Part shown: positions 23,861 to 33,935 of the stretch, in pieces
Layout: every line of letters starts with the position of its first letter
How positions within the stretch are numbered: the stretch's first letter is position 1
Source of the DNA: Edaphobacter acidisoli
GTDB lineage: Bacteria > Acidobacteriota > Terriglobia > Terriglobales > Acidobacteriaceae
Assembly: GCF_014642855.1 (NCBI RefSeq)
Contig: NZ_BMJB01000001.1
Location: 2,666,001-2,730,000 of the forward strand
Direction of reading: 5' to 3'
Length of the DNA: 64,000 bases
Notes under the pieces: generated by a model
The model's database searches: none
What the model saw: the letters and a program-made list of their open reading frames with translations, nothing else
What the model was told of the DNA's origin: nothing
Program-made: the position numbers and the translations under genes

Positions 23861-23878
23861 CCCTTTGGTTTCAAAGGG
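23861..23878. promoter_or_regulatory. Inverted repeat upstream of the radical SAM gene
   Basis: CCCTTTG (23861-23867) and CAAAGGG (23872-23878) form a perfect 7-bp inverted repeat with a 4-base centre, 34 bases before the minus-strand start codon. It could be an operator. No regulator is assigned. Confidence 0.4.
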
Positions 23879-23917
23879 CTAGTAAAGGTGAAAGGCCGAC
23901 TGGGCAGGCTTTGTACC

Positions 23918-23952
23918 TCCCACCCATCGCGATGAAGCCGCGATGGATGGGA
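23918..23952. repeat. Second extragenic palindrome family (CCCATCGCG type)
   Basis: The 14-base arms TCCCACCCATCGCG (23918-23931) and CGCGATGGATGGGA (23939-23952) pair with one mismatch around a 7-base centre. The spacer 23828-23985 otherwise holds only the short inverted repeat at 23861. From memory, similar CCCATCGC..GCGATGG units are common between genes in Terriglobia, but I cannot count them here. Confidence 0.7.
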
Positions 23953-23985
23953 CACCCGAGCGATTGTGGCTGATGAAACGCATGA

Positions 23986-24684
23986 CTATAAGGCGTCTAC
24001 GGTTGGTGGAGCTTGCGCCATTCTTCGACCCTTCGTCAGAAACACGGCGGCCAGAATCATCCAGATAAAGCCGAGGTAACGGTTGATGGGGATGAAGAAG
24101 TTTGCCGGATACGCAATGAGGCTGAACCAGGAGAGCTCACCGGCGATGGCAACGATCATTCCAAGGACGACGAGCCAGCGCGGAACGAGTTTCATGAAGT
24201 GACTTGTAATGGAGACACCTGCGGCCAACAGACCGAAGCCGACGGCATAGAAGACGCCGCCACAGAGGAAGTTGAAGTAGTCGATGGCCTTTACGACAGC
24301 CGCGGAACCGATAACGTCAGGCACGGAGAGTATCCAGCCCGCGATGCCGGAGAGAAATAATGCGATGGCGGCGGCGATGCCACCGAAGAGCGCGATGTTT
24401 GTTCCGGCTGCGCGGACTCCCATGTAGCGTAAGCGGCTGACCATCGTGACGGCGAAGAGTCCGAGGGGAACCGCGGAGCCGAAGAGGAAGAAGTTGCCGA
24501 CGCGCACAGCCTGCGAGTTTTGCGTGAGGAAGTCGAGTATCTTCTCGACGGGTGAGAACGGGGTGACGAACGACGCTCCATGCCGGAGCGCCACTGACGC
24601 TACGATGCCTGCCGCGAAGACCACAATATGTGCCACGGCGAGCAGGATGAGCGAAGGACCACGGAAACGAGGAGTTGATTTCAT
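23986..24684 (-). CDS. Six- to seven-segment membrane protein, probable MarR target
   Basis: A 232-residue integral membrane protein with about six hydrophobic stretches (near 11-32, 62-85, 95-120, 138-160, 170-190, 205-222). The PFSPVEKILDFLTQNSQAVRVGNFFLFGSAVPLGLF segment and overall layout recall DUF4386-like proteins, but I do not claim membership. It is divergent from a MarR-type regulator, with a perfect palindrome eight bases before its ATG. That is the usual arrangement for a MarR-repressed efflux or membrane-stress gene. Confidence 0.7.
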   Translation of the reverse strand: MKSTPRFRGPSLILLAVAHIVVFAAGIVASVALRHGASFVTPFSPVEKILDFLTQNSQAVRVGNFFLFGSAVPLGLFAVTMVSRLRYMGVRAAGTNIALFGGIAAAIALFLSGIAGWILSVPDVIGSAAVVKAIDYFNFLCGGVFYAVGFGLLAAGVSITSHFMKLVPRWLVVLGMIVAIAGELSWFSLIAYPANFFIPINRYLGFIWMILAAVFLTKGRRMAQAPPTVDAL

Positions 24685-24691
24685 AACAAAA

Positions 24692-24710
24692 TCATTTATA
24701 CTATAAATGA
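24692..24710. promoter_or_regulatory. Perfect AT-rich palindrome, probable MarR operator
   Basis: TCATTTATA-C-TATAAATGA, a 9-1-9 perfect palindrome. It sits in the 53-base gap between the divergent starts at 24684 (minus) and 24738 (plus). Its size, symmetry and position match operators of MarR-family dimers. Confidence 0.75.
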
Positions 24711-24737
24711 ATTATTTGTGCAATCATTATTTTCACG

Positions 24738-25250
24738 ATGGACCGCGACAGGATAGATGAACCACGACCGGCGTTTCTGCTCTCCCAGCTTGGGGCGCAT
24801 GCCGCCTCGCAATTTGCTGAAAGACTCAAAGTTCTGGACCTCGCGCCACAGGATGCGGGCGTTTTGCGGCTGCTGCGCGTTGCAGCCGGATTGAGCCAGC
24901 AGGAGCTTGCCGGCAGGCTCAGGATTCATCCCAGCCGCCTGGTGGCAATTCTGGACAACCTTGGGAAACGTGGGCTGGTGGAGCGGAGGGCGAACCAGGA
25001 GGACCGGCGGCTGTATTCACTTTTCCTGACGAAGCGCGGCGAGGAGACCCTGGAGCGCATAGGCAAGGTGGCACAGGAGCATCAGGAGGCGTTGTTATCG
25101 GCGCTCAGCCGGGAAGAACGCGATACGCTTGCGACGCTTCTGCTGAAGGTTGCCGACCACCAGGGACTGGTTCGTGGCGTTCATCCGGGGTATCAGAGGA
25201 TGGGAGCGACGAAGCGGCCGGGTGAACCTGTCAATACAAAGAGCCTGTAA
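24738..25250 (+). CDS. MarR-family transcriptional regulator
   Basis: A 170-residue winged-helix dimeric regulator. The DNA-binding domain is about 50-120: LRVAAGLSQQELAGRLRIHPSRLVAILDNLGKRGLVERRANQEDRRLYSLFLTKRGEE, with the MarR wing DRR motif. Flanking helices form the dimer interface. It is divergent from the membrane-protein gene and very probably autoregulates with it through the palindrome at 24692-24710. The ligand is unknown. Confidence 0.9.
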   Translation: MDRDRIDEPRPAFLLSQLGAHAASQFAERLKVLDLAPQDAGVLRLLRVAAGLSQQELAGRLRIHPSRLVAILDNLGKRGLVERRANQEDRRLYSLFLTKRGEETLERIGKVAQEHQEALLSALSREERDTLATLLLKVADHQGLVRGVHPGYQRMGATKRPGEPVNTKSL

Positions 25251-25415
25251 CCTGCCGGGAAGAAAAAATAACCTGCGATGCCGATGGCCTTTAGGCAAAC
25301 GATTTAGTAGAGTGTTTTGAAACATCCTATTGGGACTTGGGGAGCTTACGTGGGGACCAGGCAGCATGGCATTGGGTTGAGCGGCGGAAGGGGTGTAGCG
25401 GTAGGGACGGTTCGG

Positions 25416-28400
25416 ATGGTCCTTCGCCTGGCGGTGATGTGTCTGTTCGGGTTGGCAATCGCGGCGCCGCTTCAGGCGCAGGAGAACGGCAGCCAGGTGG
25501 TGTGGCGTGGCGTGCTCCATGATGCGAGCGGTGCGCCGATCGTGTCGGCGCGGATCGAGCTGAAGGGCAGTAAACAATCGGCGCGCGAGACGACCCGGAA
25601 GGATGGCAGCTTCCAGTTTCATCCCATGCCTGTGGGGCAGTATCGGCTGTTTGTCGAGGCGAACGGGAAGACGATGGAGAGCGCGCAGGCGCTCGATCTG
25701 GCTGCGTCGACACAGGCAGCAATGATTACAGTCTCGGGACGTGGCGAGATTACGGTGGCCGCGATGCAGGCTGCATCCGAGGCGGCGACCGGTGGAGAGC
25801 AACTGACCGGGCAGGCGGTGAGCTCGCTGCCGTTGAATAAGCGCGACTTCAGCTCGCTGCTGCTGCTGGCAGCGGGCACGATGACCGATGCCAACGGCGC
25901 GACGAACTTCACCGCCCAGTTTGCCATCAACGGTCAGCGCGGCGTGGAGGCGACATTTGCCATGGACGGCGCTGACATCAGCGATCCGGAGATGGGCGGC
26001 GCTACGTTCACCAACTTCAACGTGGATGCGGTACAGGAGATTCAATCGAGCTCGGGCTGGATGCCCGCGGAGATCGGGCGCGGCGCAGCGGGCTACACCA
26101 ACATCATCACGCGCTCGGGTGCGAGCGGCTTTCATGGCTCGTTCTTTGAATTTGTGCGCAACTCAGCCTTCGACGCGCGCAACTACTTTGACCATCCGAC
26201 GCTTGCTTATCCGGGCCGCATTCCACCGTTCCGCCGCAACGAGTTTGGATTTACCAATGGAGGTCCGGTCTATCTGCCGCATGTGTACGACGGGCGGAAG
26301 CGCACCTTCTACTTCGCGCAGTATCAGGGTTTCCGTCAGGTGCTGGGCACGACCCAGGTGATGCCTGTGCCGACCGCGCCGGAGCGCTCCGGCATCGACG
26401 TCGTTACATATCCCGATGGCTCGACCGACACGCTGAATGTGCCGGTGAATTCGAACATCGCCGCGATTCTGGCGCGGTATCCGATGCCGAACCTGCCGAC
26501 TGGCGCGTATGGTGCGCGCACCTATGCAACCGCTTCCAAGGTGACGACGAATGCAAACCAGTTTTCGGTACGGATCGACCACGCCTTCACTCCGAAGGAC
26601 CAGTTCTTTGCGCGCTTCAACTATGACAACCTGACGGGCCCGACAACCAATCCCGATCAGACCGCAGTCGATCCAGCATTTGGCGTCGAGTACTTCGACC
26701 GTCAACGCAACGTGATGGGTTCGTACACGCGCACGGTCTCGCCGCGTCTTGTGTTGCAGTCGCTGGTCAGCATTACGCGGACGACGCCGGGATTTCCCAC
26801 CACAGATTACGCAGATCCGGCAGTGAAATTTGATGATGGACTCTTTGAGCCTTTCAACGGAGCAGGTGGCTCTGTGATGCAGGCCTACGGAAACCTCTTC
26901 GAGGGTCACCAGGACATTACCTACACCCGCGCGGGGCACGTGTTTAAGGCTGGATTTGAAGCTCGGCTGAACCGCGACACGACCTACTTTGGCACCAGTC
27001 CGAATGGCGAGTATGACTTCGGCGGCGGCACGGCTTATGCCACGGAGGCGATCACTTCGGCCAGCGGCAAACATGACGTGGCCGTGGGGCAACCTCTGCC
27101 AGATACACTGTCGGCGTTTCTTTCTGGAAGTGCCTTCAGCTATACCGTTGCGCTTGCGCCGCCGTACTCTTCGGGTGGGCAGCACATCGGTCCGGCCGCC
27201 ATCAGTCGCGAAAACTACAACGCCTGGATACAGGACACATGGAAGGTGACTCCCACGTTTACACTCGACTACGGCCTGCGCTGGGAGTACTACACGCCGA
27301 TTAAAGAACGCGCACACCGCACCGCTGCCTTCCGCACCATCGATGGAACGCAGCAGTACATCGTCAATCCGCAACCTGGCTATAGCACCACACTGAATGG
27401 CTGGGGGCCACGCGTGCAGGCGACGTGGCAGGCAAGCAGCAACCTGACGGCGCATGTGGGCGGAGCCATGACTGTGATTCCGCCAAACATTTGGCAGGAC
27501 AACTTTCTGACCGGTTCGACGCCTTACGTGATCTATCCGCGCCAGGTAGCTTCGTCCACCGTGCCCATACCGTACGGTTTCCAGATCAACCCGCAGCAGC
27601 TGCCGCATGTATACACGCCAAGCGGCACGGATATCTTTGCCGCCGACAAGACGACGAGCGTACCCGCGAACACAATCATGGATGTGGACCGCTATGAAAA
27701 AGACCTGGCGGCGCTGACGGACAGCACAACGGTGAGCGCGCTGAATCTCTCCGGCATCGACGCAAAGTTTGGTGACGCGACGCTCTACACATGGACGCTC
27801 GGCGTGGAGCGCAAATTCGGCAACCTGACAGCCGACGCAAACTACGTCGGTACAGCGGCGGAGAAGTTGCCGCGTTACAGTTTTCCCAACGCGTATCCGG
27901 GTGCAAGTCCAGGCTTCGCACCGCACACGCAATTCGACAACGATGGCAATGTAACCGGCGGCTTTGGCGTGGAGAACGTGATCACCAGTGACGCGCACTC
28001 GAGCTACCATGCGCTGCAGACATCGCTTTCAGGCACGGTGCCGCACGGCGGCCCTGGAATGCAGGCCAGCTATACATGGAGCAAGTCGCTCGACACGACG
28101 AGCCTGGTGCTGGGGGGGACGGGTTCGACCGGCGCAACGGCGTCGGGCTTCTCGCAGAATCCCTTCGATACACATCCCGAGAAGGGGCCGTCGCTGTTTG
28201 ACGTGACGCAGGGCTTCAGCCTGAGCCTGGCGCAAGACCTACACCTCGCACAGGCTCCGTTTCTTCGTGGAGCGAGCAAGACAGTCACTGATGGATGGGA
28301 GATGCTGAGTATCTCGAGCATTAGCTCTGGTGCGCCGTTCACCGTGTACTCCGGGGTGCAGCAGACTGGGTACGGATCCAATGGCGTGGACCGCCCGGAC

Positions 28401-28799
28401 CAGATTGCCAAGCCGCAGCTCTCCACTGCGCGCAAGGTGCGCGAAGATTACTTCGGACAGGGCGCGAACAATGCCGCCGATTACTTCTCGATTCCGATTC
28501 ACATTGCCGGAGGGTCGGGGCCAAACGAGGGGCGCTTTGGCACGCTGGGACGCAATACGTTTCGCGGGCCAGCTTACTACGACTTCGACTTTTCGTTTAT
28601 CAAAGACACTCCGTTTGGCAGGCGCAAGAACAATACGGAGCTGACGGATTTGCAGTTCCGCGCCGAGTTCTTCAACCTCTTCAACATCGTGAACATGGGC
28701 TTGCCTGCAAACGTCCTTACTGGATCCGGCTTCGGCTTCATCAGCAAGACTGCAGGCACGTCACGGCAGATTCAGTTCTCGCTCAAACTCATCTATTGA
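25416..28799 (+). CDS. TonB-dependent receptor, Oar-like, with carboxypeptidase regulatory-like domain
   Basis: Large outer-membrane receptor for energised uptake of an unknown, probably carbohydrate-derived ligand. From ATG 25416 it begins with a signal peptide (MVLRLAVMCLFGLAIAAPLQAQ). A carboxypeptidase regulatory-like domain follows (about 27-110), then a plug region (LPLNKRDFSSLLLLAAG, FAINGQRGVEATFAMDGADISDPE) and a very long beta-barrel ending in a C-terminal aromatic-type strand (IQFSLKLIY). The frame is open from a TTG at 25317, but that adds 33 residues without signal-peptide character, and AGGGA lies about eight bases before 25416. The total is 1127 residues. No TonB or ExbBD is nearby. 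Confidence 0.9.
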   Translation: MVLRLAVMCLFGLAIAAPLQAQENGSQVVWRGVLHDASGAPIVSARIELKGSKQSARETTRKDGSFQFHPMPVGQYRLFVEANGKTMESAQALDLAASTQAAMITVSGRGEITVAAMQAASEAATGGEQLTGQAVSSLPLNKRDFSSLLLLAAGTMTDANGATNFTAQFAINGQRGVEATFAMDGADISDPEMGGATFTNFNVDAVQEIQSSSGWMPAEIGRGAAGYTNIITRSGASGFHGSFFEFVRNSAFDARNYFDHPTLAYPGRIPPFRRNEFGFTNGGPVYLPHVYDGRKRTFYFAQYQGFRQVLGTTQVMPVPTAPERSGIDVVTYPDGSTDTLNVPVNSNIAAILARYPMPNLPTGAYGARTYATASKVTTNANQFSVRIDHAFTPKDQFFARFNYDNLTGPTTNPDQTAVDPAFGVEYFDRQRNVMGSYTRTVSPRLVLQSLVSITRTTPGFPTTDYADPAVKFDDGLFEPFNGAGGSVMQAYGNLFEGHQDITYTRAGHVFKAGFEARLNRDTTYFGTSPNGEYDFGGGTAYATEAITSASGKHDVAVGQPLPDTLSAFLSGSAFSYTVALAPPYSSGGQHIGPAAISRENYNAWIQDTWKVTPTFTLDYGLRWEYYTPIKERAHRTAAFRTIDGTQQYIVNPQPGYSTTLNGWGPRVQATWQASSNLTAHVGGAMTVIPPNIWQDNFLTGSTPYVIYPRQVASSTVPIPYGFQINPQQLPHVYTPSGTDIFAADKTTSVPANTIMDVDRYEKDLAALTDSTTVSALNLSGIDAKFGDATLYTWTLGVERKFGNLTADANYVGTAAEKLPRYSFPNAYPGASPGFAPHTQFDNDGNVTGGFGVENVITSDAHSSYHALQTSLSGTVPHGGPGMQASYTWSKSLDTTSLVLGGTGSTGATASGFSQNPFDTHPEKGPSLFDVTQGFSLSLAQDLHLAQAPFLRGASKTVTDGWEMLSISSISSGAPFTVYSGVQQTGYGSNGVDRPDQIAKPQLSTARKVREDYFGQGANNAADYFSIPIHIAGGSGPNEGRFGTLGRNTFRGPAYYDFDFSFIKDTPFGRRKNNTELTDLQFRAEFFNLFNIVNMGLPANVLTGSGFGFISKTAGTSRQIQFSLKLIY

Positions 28800-28844
28800 C
28801 GAGAGACTTCAGACAATTCGCCGCACGACCCACGCTGATTGCAC

Positions 28845-29666
28845 TCAGCCAACGTGGTTTTCGAGCGTACCCAACCCATCGATGCTGATGCGGATGATGT
28901 CGCCGCTGCTCAGCGTAAAGTCGTCCTGGGGCACGATGCCGGTGCCGGTCATAAGATAAGCGCCGTGCGGAAAATCCAGTTCACGGAAGAGATAGGAGAT
29001 CAGCTCCTCAGGCTCGCGCTTCAGCTCGGCCAGTGTAGTGCTGCCGCTGAATGCGATCTCTTTGCCACGTAAAATCTCCAATCGAATTGCGGTGGTTTTT
29101 GCGAGTGGGCTTTCGGCAAGTAGCACCGCGGGGCCGAGAGCGCAGCTTCCGTTGTAGACCTTTGCCTGCGGCAGATAGAGCGGATTCTCACCTTCGATGT
29201 CGCGCGAGCTCATGTCGTTGCCGATGGTGTAGCCGACAAGCTGTCCGCGAGCATTCATCACCAGCGCCAGTTCCGGTTCGGGCACTGACCACTTCGCATC
29301 ATGCCTGATGCGAACCGTTCCGCCTGGCCCAACTGCTCGCCAGCCCGCGCATTTGAAGAACAGCTCTGGACGTTGCGCTGCGTAGACGCGATCGTAGAAT
29401 GTTCCTCCGCCAGCGTCTTTGCTCTCTTCCATGCGCGCACTGCGGCTCCGATAGTAGGTCACTCCCGCTGCCCACACTTCCTGCCCGACGATTGGCGCAA
29501 GAGCCTTGTTCGTATCGAAAACGACGTCCTTTCCCTTTACCGCTGCGCGAACTGTATCAAGCAATTCATCGCTGCAAATTAAGTCGTCCCAGCTCGTGTT
29601 TGCGATTTGATAAAACCTGCCGTCCCGTTCAACAAAAATACCTTCAGCGCCACGGTAGAGCCTCAC
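28845..29666 (-). CDS. Fumarylacetoacetate hydrolase-fold enzyme, probable 2-dehydro-3-deoxy-sugar-acid dehydratase
   Basis: A 273-residue FAH-fold protein. The metal and active-site blocks are [52 protein letters not shown] and the C-terminal [17 protein letters not shown]. This is the type found as 2-keto-3-deoxy-D-arabinonate/xylonate dehydratase in Weimberg pathways. It is the last gene of a tightly overlapping operon: its GTG start overlaps the stop of the dehydratase gene (GTGA, 29663-29666). That context favours sugar-acid breakdown over fumarylacetoacetate hydrolysis. Confidence 0.85.
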   Translation of the reverse strand: MRLYRGAEGIFVERDGRFYQIANTSWDDLICSDELLDTVRAAVKGKDVVFDTNKALAPIVGQEVWAAGVTYYRSRSARMEESKDAGGGTFYDRVYAAQRPELFFKCAGWRAVGPGGTVRIRHDAKWSVPEPELALVMNARGQLVGYTIGNDMSSRDIEGENPLYLPQAKVYNGSCALGPAVLLAESPLAKTTAIRLEILRGKEIAFSGSTTLAELKREPEELISYLFRELDFPHGAYLMTGTGIVPQDDFTLSSGDIIRISIDGLGTLENHVG

Positions 29667-31654
29667 TGTTCACGCCTCCTGTTCTGCAATTTCACAACAA
29701 TTGCGTCCACATCGTAGACGCAGCCTCCCCACACGCCTCCGCTAGCCTGAACCAGCGCAGCCCACAATCTTGTGTCGTCGGGCAGAGAAGGATGCGGCGC
29801 AAGATCGCCGCGCGGCTTTCTCGATGCGAGTCGGCGCCTGCCTTCATCCACGGAAAATCGTTCGCCCTCTTCGCCAATCAGGTCTACTGTGCCGTGCAGT
29901 GTGGCGCGGTCCACGACGATCTGAATCATGTCTCCATCAAGCACTCGCCCGATTGGCCCATCTGCCAGCGCCTCGGGCGATATATGTCCGATACATGCTC
30001 CGGTTGAGACTCCGCTGAAGCGCGCGTCCGTTAATACAGCGACGTGTTTGCAGAAGGGGAGGCTCTTCAAGGCAGAGGTGATCTGATAAACCTCCTGCAT
30101 TCCAGCGCCTTTCGGGCCGCCGCAGATCAGGACGATAACATCGTTCTCTAAAATTTTTCCGCGCTTGATTGCGTCGATGGCCGCAGTTTCGGTTGTAAAC
30201 ACCCGCGCTGGTCCTATATGCCGATAGACATTCTTCTCGTCGATCAATGAGGGATCAATCGCCGTGCTCTTGATTACCGAGCCTTCCGGCGCAAGGTTTC
30301 CCGATGGAAAGCACACGGTCGAAGTAAGGCCGCGCGCCTTTGCACGATCGGGCGAAAGAATCACTTCGTCGGCGTCTACATGGTCCAGCTCCAGCAGTCG
30401 CTCTCTCATGCGAGTGCGACGTTCGCTCTGCAGCCACCAGTTGAGGTTCTCGTCGAGCGACTCGCCTGTCACGGTGCGCGCGGTGGTGTCGAGCAACCCG
30501 GCATCGCGCAGATGCAGCATCACCTCGGGAACGCCTCCGGCGAGAAAGACCTGCACGGTTGCAAAACCCTTCGGCCCATTCGGCAAGGCGTCCACCAGCC
30601 GCGGGACAAGACGATTCACCTCGGCCCAATCGTTCGCCGTTGGCCGCTTCAATCCTGCTGCGTGAGCGATGGCCGGGAGATGCAGCAGCAGGTTGGTCGA
30701 TCCGCCAAACGCCGCATGAACCACCATCGCATTGCGGATTGCAGAGTCCGTGATGATGTCGCGTGTGCCGATGCCTAGTTGCACCATCCTCAGCATCGCA
30801 CGCGCGGAGCGTGCTGCCGCATCGAGCCACACCGGCTGGCCTGAAGGTGCAAGCGCAGCATGCGGGAGCGAGAGGCCAAGCGCCTCGGCTACGACCTGCG
30901 ACGATGCGGCTGTTCCCAGAAACTGGCATCCACCGCCGGGCGACGCGCAGGCCTTGCAGCCCACCTCTGCCGCATACTCCAGCGTGATCTGGTCCTGCGC
31001 GAAGCGTGCTCCGATTGTCTGGACTTTGCCTGCGTCTTCACCGTCGTCCGGCAGCAAAGTCACTCCGCCGGGCACCAGGATGCTCGGATACGCTCCTGAC
31101 GAAGCGAGCGCCATCATCATTGCGGGCAGGCCTTTGTCGCAGGTCGCAATGCCGATGACTCCTTTGCGCGTCGGCAGCGAACGCATCAGCCGCCTGAGAA
31201 CCATCGCGGCATCGTTGCGGTAAGGAAGCGAATCAAGCATTCCCTCCGTGCCTTGCGTGCGTCCATCGCATGGATCCGTGCATGCTCCTGCGAATGGGAT
31301 CGCATGGCGGTCGCGCAACTCTCGCGCGGCCTCCGCGACAAGCAGCCCAACCTCCCAGTGCCCGGTGTGAAACCCGAGCGCTATCGGTGTGCCGTCCTGC
31401 GCACGTACACCTCCATGCGTACTCAGAATGAGAAATTCAGGATCAAGCAGGCGCGCAGGTTCCCAACCCATTCCGGCGTCCTGGCTCAGTCCGAACAGGT
31501 TGCCCGAAGGCTGGTTCAGCAGCATTGCCGGCGTCAGTGGCAGCGCGCCACTCGGGCCTGGTGCGTGAGTCTTTACCTCGCGAAAAATTGCGGCGTCGCT
31601 TTCGAGCACTTGCGCCGCTGCAATTTGGCCGATGCGACTGCCTCCGTTGGTCAT
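29663..31654 (-). CDS. IlvD/Edd-family dehydratase, YjhG/YagF type (probable D-xylonate dehydratase)
   Basis: Iron-sulphur dehydratase predicted to convert D-xylonate or a similar aldonate to 2-dehydro-3-deoxy acid. At 663 residues it matches the long YjhG/YagF branch rather than IlvD or Edd. Conserved blocks include [64 protein letters not shown] (cluster cysteines) and [23 protein letters not shown]. It overlaps both neighbours by four bases (ATGA with the MFS gene, GTGA with the FAH-fold gene). The three encode import, dehydration and a second dehydration. Confidence 0.9.
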   Translation of the reverse strand: MTNGGSRIGQIAAAQVLESDAAIFREVKTHAPGPSGALPLTPAMLLNQPSGNLFGLSQDAGMGWEPARLLDPEFLILSTHGGVRAQDGTPIALGFHTGHWEVGLLVAEAARELRDRHAIPFAGACTDPCDGRTQGTEGMLDSLPYRNDAAMVLRRLMRSLPTRKGVIGIATCDKGLPAMMMALASSGAYPSILVPGGVTLLPDDGEDAGKVQTIGARFAQDQITLEYAAEVGCKACASPGGGCQFLGTAASSQVVAEALGLSLPHAALAPSGQPVWLDAAARSARAMLRMVQLGIGTRDIITDSAIRNAMVVHAAFGGSTNLLLHLPAIAHAAGLKRPTANDWAEVNRLVPRLVDALPNGPKGFATVQVFLAGGVPEVMLHLRDAGLLDTTARTVTGESLDENLNWWLQSERRTRMRERLLELDHVDADEVILSPDRAKARGLTSTVCFPSGNLAPEGSVIKSTAIDPSLIDEKNVYRHIGPARVFTTETAAIDAIKRGKILENDVIVLICGGPKGAGMQEVYQITSALKSLPFCKHVAVLTDARFSGVSTGACIGHISPEALADGPIGRVLDGDMIQIVVDRATLHGTVDLIGEEGERFSVDEGRRRLASRKPRGDLAPHPSLPDDTRLWAALVQASGGVWGGCVYDVDAIVVKLQNRRREQ

Positions 31655-32985
31655 GACTCATTCTCGCGCACTGCACCGTTTCTCTGATGGCCCTTCTCGT
31701 TCAACAGAAGCATGAGTATGGCAGAACAGACCAGCGCTCCGGCCATCAGCAGATAGCCCGCGCGTGCATTGCCCGTTGCCGCCTGGAGCCATCCCACGAA
31801 GTAGCTGCCGACAAATGCGCCGAGCGCCCCTGCGCTGTTGACGAAGGCAAGCACCTCTGCAGTTGCAGAGCGAGGAACACGCTCAGGGATAATTGCAAAA
31901 AACGGGCCATACGGCGCATACATGCAAGCACCCGCGATGATGAGCCCTGCAAACGCGATGGGAAAGCTAGAACTCGCCGATAGAAATGATCCATAAAGCG
32001 CAAGGCCGGCGATCAGCAGAAACGGCCACACCATCGTTTTGCGACGGAGCGTCTTGTCAGACCGATGCGCTGCAAACAGCATCAGCAGAATGCCCGCCAG
32101 GTAGGGAATTGCAGACAACAACCCTGTGGTGCCCATCGATAGATCTGCACCGCGCCGCACGATGGTCGGCAGCCAAAGTACGAATCCGTAGATACCGAGG
32201 CTCCAGCAGAAATAAACAATGGACAACAAAATGACGTCGCCACGCAGCAATGCTGTTCTGATTGCTTTTACTGGCGCGACCGCAAGCTGCTCTTCGTCAA
32301 GGCGGCCTTCAAGAAATTCTATGGCCTCCGGAGTCATCCACTTCGCCTGCTCCGGTCTGTCGCGCACTGTCACAATCCACGCCACAGCCCATAGCACTGC
32401 AGGCAGGCCCTCATAGATAAATGCCCGCTGCCAGCCAACGGCTTCGATCAGGTAGCCGGTCATCACCGACATCCAGAGCACCGTCACCGGGTTGGCGATG
32501 ATCAGCAGGGTGTTGGCGCGAGAGCGCTCCGAGCGGGTAAACCAACGGGTCAGCAGCAGCAGCATGGCCGGGAAGATGCAGCTTTCGGCTACACCCAAGA
32601 AAAACCTGTCCAGCGCGAGCGCCCAGAAGATGCGGATGACGCCGGTCAGCGCGGCGAGCACTCCCCACACGCCCAACAATACAAAGATGAGGCGCACGGG
32701 ACTACGCTTCCCCACCAGGATCGTGCCCGGAAGCTGAAAAGCGAAATAGCCGAGGAAGAACAGCGCGCCTAGCAGCGAGTTCTGTTTACCAGTGATGTGC
32801 AGCGTCGCTGCAAGACCAGCAGCCGCGCCCAACCCATAGTTCGCACGGTCTACATACGCGAGACTGTACGTGATGAAGACTGCGGGCAGCAGATACCACC
32901 AGCGCCGCCGCAGCACAGATGCGACAGCCGCGGAGACGTTCGTAAAACTCCGGCCTTCGGTGCTAAGAGATCCCGAATCCATCAT
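31651..32985 (-). CDS. MFS transporter, anion:cation symporter type (probable sugar-acid importer)
   Basis: A 444-residue, 12-segment MFS protein. [51 protein letters not shown] in segments 1-2 and [34 protein letters not shown] in segments 4-5 are typical of the ACS family (hexuronate, galactonate and tartrate transporters). First gene of the operon, 80 bases downstream of the oxyR stop on the same strand. The product probably takes up xylonate or a related aldonate. Confidence 0.88.
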   Translation of the reverse strand: MMDSGSLSTEGRSFTNVSAAVASVLRRRWWYLLPAVFITYSLAYVDRANYGLGAAAGLAATLHITGKQNSLLGALFFLGYFAFQLPGTILVGKRSPVRLIFVLLGVWGVLAALTGVIRIFWALALDRFFLGVAESCIFPAMLLLLTRWFTRSERSRANTLLIIANPVTVLWMSVMTGYLIEAVGWQRAFIYEGLPAVLWAVAWIVTVRDRPEQAKWMTPEAIEFLEGRLDEEQLAVAPVKAIRTALLRGDVILLSIVYFCWSLGIYGFVLWLPTIVRRGADLSMGTTGLLSAIPYLAGILLMLFAAHRSDKTLRRKTMVWPFLLIAGLALYGSFLSASSSFPIAFAGLIIAGACMYAPYGPFFAIIPERVPRSATAEVLAFVNSAGALGAFVGSYFVGWLQAATGNARAGYLLMAGALVCSAILMLLLNEKGHQRNGAVRENES

Positions 32986-33065
32986 GATTCTGCGTCATCG
33001 CGATTGTACGTTGGAAGTGGTCAAAGTCCGTACTACAAAGCTGAATAAGCAGCCCGTGCATCTGG

Positions 33066-33935
33066 CTACTTATGCCTGATCCCCGATAGAAGCGCCTGCT
33101 GGACTCGGCTGAAGCTGCGTCCGCGCAGCACCGCGGCAACGATCGTGCGGGTGGCGCGCGCATCGCTCAAGCGCACGTAACGACAGTCAGCGTTGCGGTC
33201 AATGGCCATTTCAGGAGCAAGCGAGACGCCTACGCCAGCCGCGACCATTCCAAAGAGGCTGCTGAATTGGTCGCTCTCAAACGCGATGCGAGGCTTAACC
33301 CGTGCGTGAACACAGGCCGCGATGCTGTGGTCACGGAAGCAATGTCCGTCACGCAGCATGACGAAAGACTCGCCACGAAGGTCCTTGAGCGCGAGCGATT
33401 TTGCTTCGGCGCGTGGATGCTCCTTGGGCAGCACGGCGAAGAGCGGTTCGGTGCGGAGAGGGAAAAACTCGAGGTCTTTGTGACGCAACGGTAGTGCAAG
33501 AATTGCGAGGTCAACCGACAGGTCTCGCAGGCTTTCAACCAGCACCGGCGTCGTCTCTTCGACAATCCGCAGCTTTGCCTCCGGATACTTCTTTGCAAAA
33601 GCTGCCGTGTAGCGTGGCATCAGATAAGGCGCAATGGTTGGGATAACGCCAACGGCCACGCTGCCGCGAACATCCGCCCACTTATCAGCCACGATGGACC
33701 GCGCCGCTTCAACCTGGTTCAGAATGGAGCGCGCGTGCGGCAAGAAGACACGGCCAGCCTCAGTGAGACGAACGCTGCGACCCAAGCGATCGAAGAGCTT
33801 CGCGCCAAGGTCTTCTTCAAGCTTGAGTACCTGTTGCGAGAGCGAGGGTTGGGCGACCTGGCAGCGTTCAGCGGCACGGCTGAAGCTGCCCGTTTCGGCG
33901 ATAGCAGAGATGTAGCGTAGCTGATGGAGCTCCAT
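33066..33935 (-). CDS. oxyR: LysR-family peroxide sensor OxyR
   Basis: Hydrogen-peroxide-responsive activator. The N-terminal LysR helix-turn-helix (MELHQLRYISAIAETGSFSRAAERCQVAQPSLSQQVLKLEEDLG) is followed by a regulatory domain in which C199 and C208 lie in GHCFRDHSIAACVH. That is exactly the spacing and numbering of the E. coli OxyR disulphide pair when translation starts at ATG 33935. A TTG two codons earlier (33941) is less likely. It is divergent from katG, the classic target, across a 267-base spacer. Confidence 0.94.
   Translation of the reverse strand: MELHQLRYISAIAETGSFSRAAERCQVAQPSLSQQVLKLEEDLGAKLFDRLGRSVRLTEAGRVFLPHARSILNQVEAARSIVADKWADVRGSVAVGVIPTIAPYLMPRYTAAFAKKYPEAKLRIVEETTPVLVESLRDLSVDLAILALPLRHKDLEFFPLRTEPLFAVLPKEHPRAEAKSLALKDLRGESFVMLRDGHCFRDHSIAACVHARVKPRIAFESDQFSSLFGMVAAGVGVSLAPEMAIDRNADCRYVRLSDARATRTIVAAVLRGRSFSRVQQALLSGIRHK

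Noticed and set aside
25294..25307. LacI-operator-like GGCAAACGATTTAG before the first TonB receptor
   Set aside because: Only seven of ten defined positions match and both ends fail, so it is within chance expectation next to the perfect site at 53013.
26163..28010. 615-codon minus-strand open frame inside the first TonB receptor gene
   Set aside because: Composition is Arg/Val/His-rich without motifs. The plus-strand receptor has full domain structure over the same bases.
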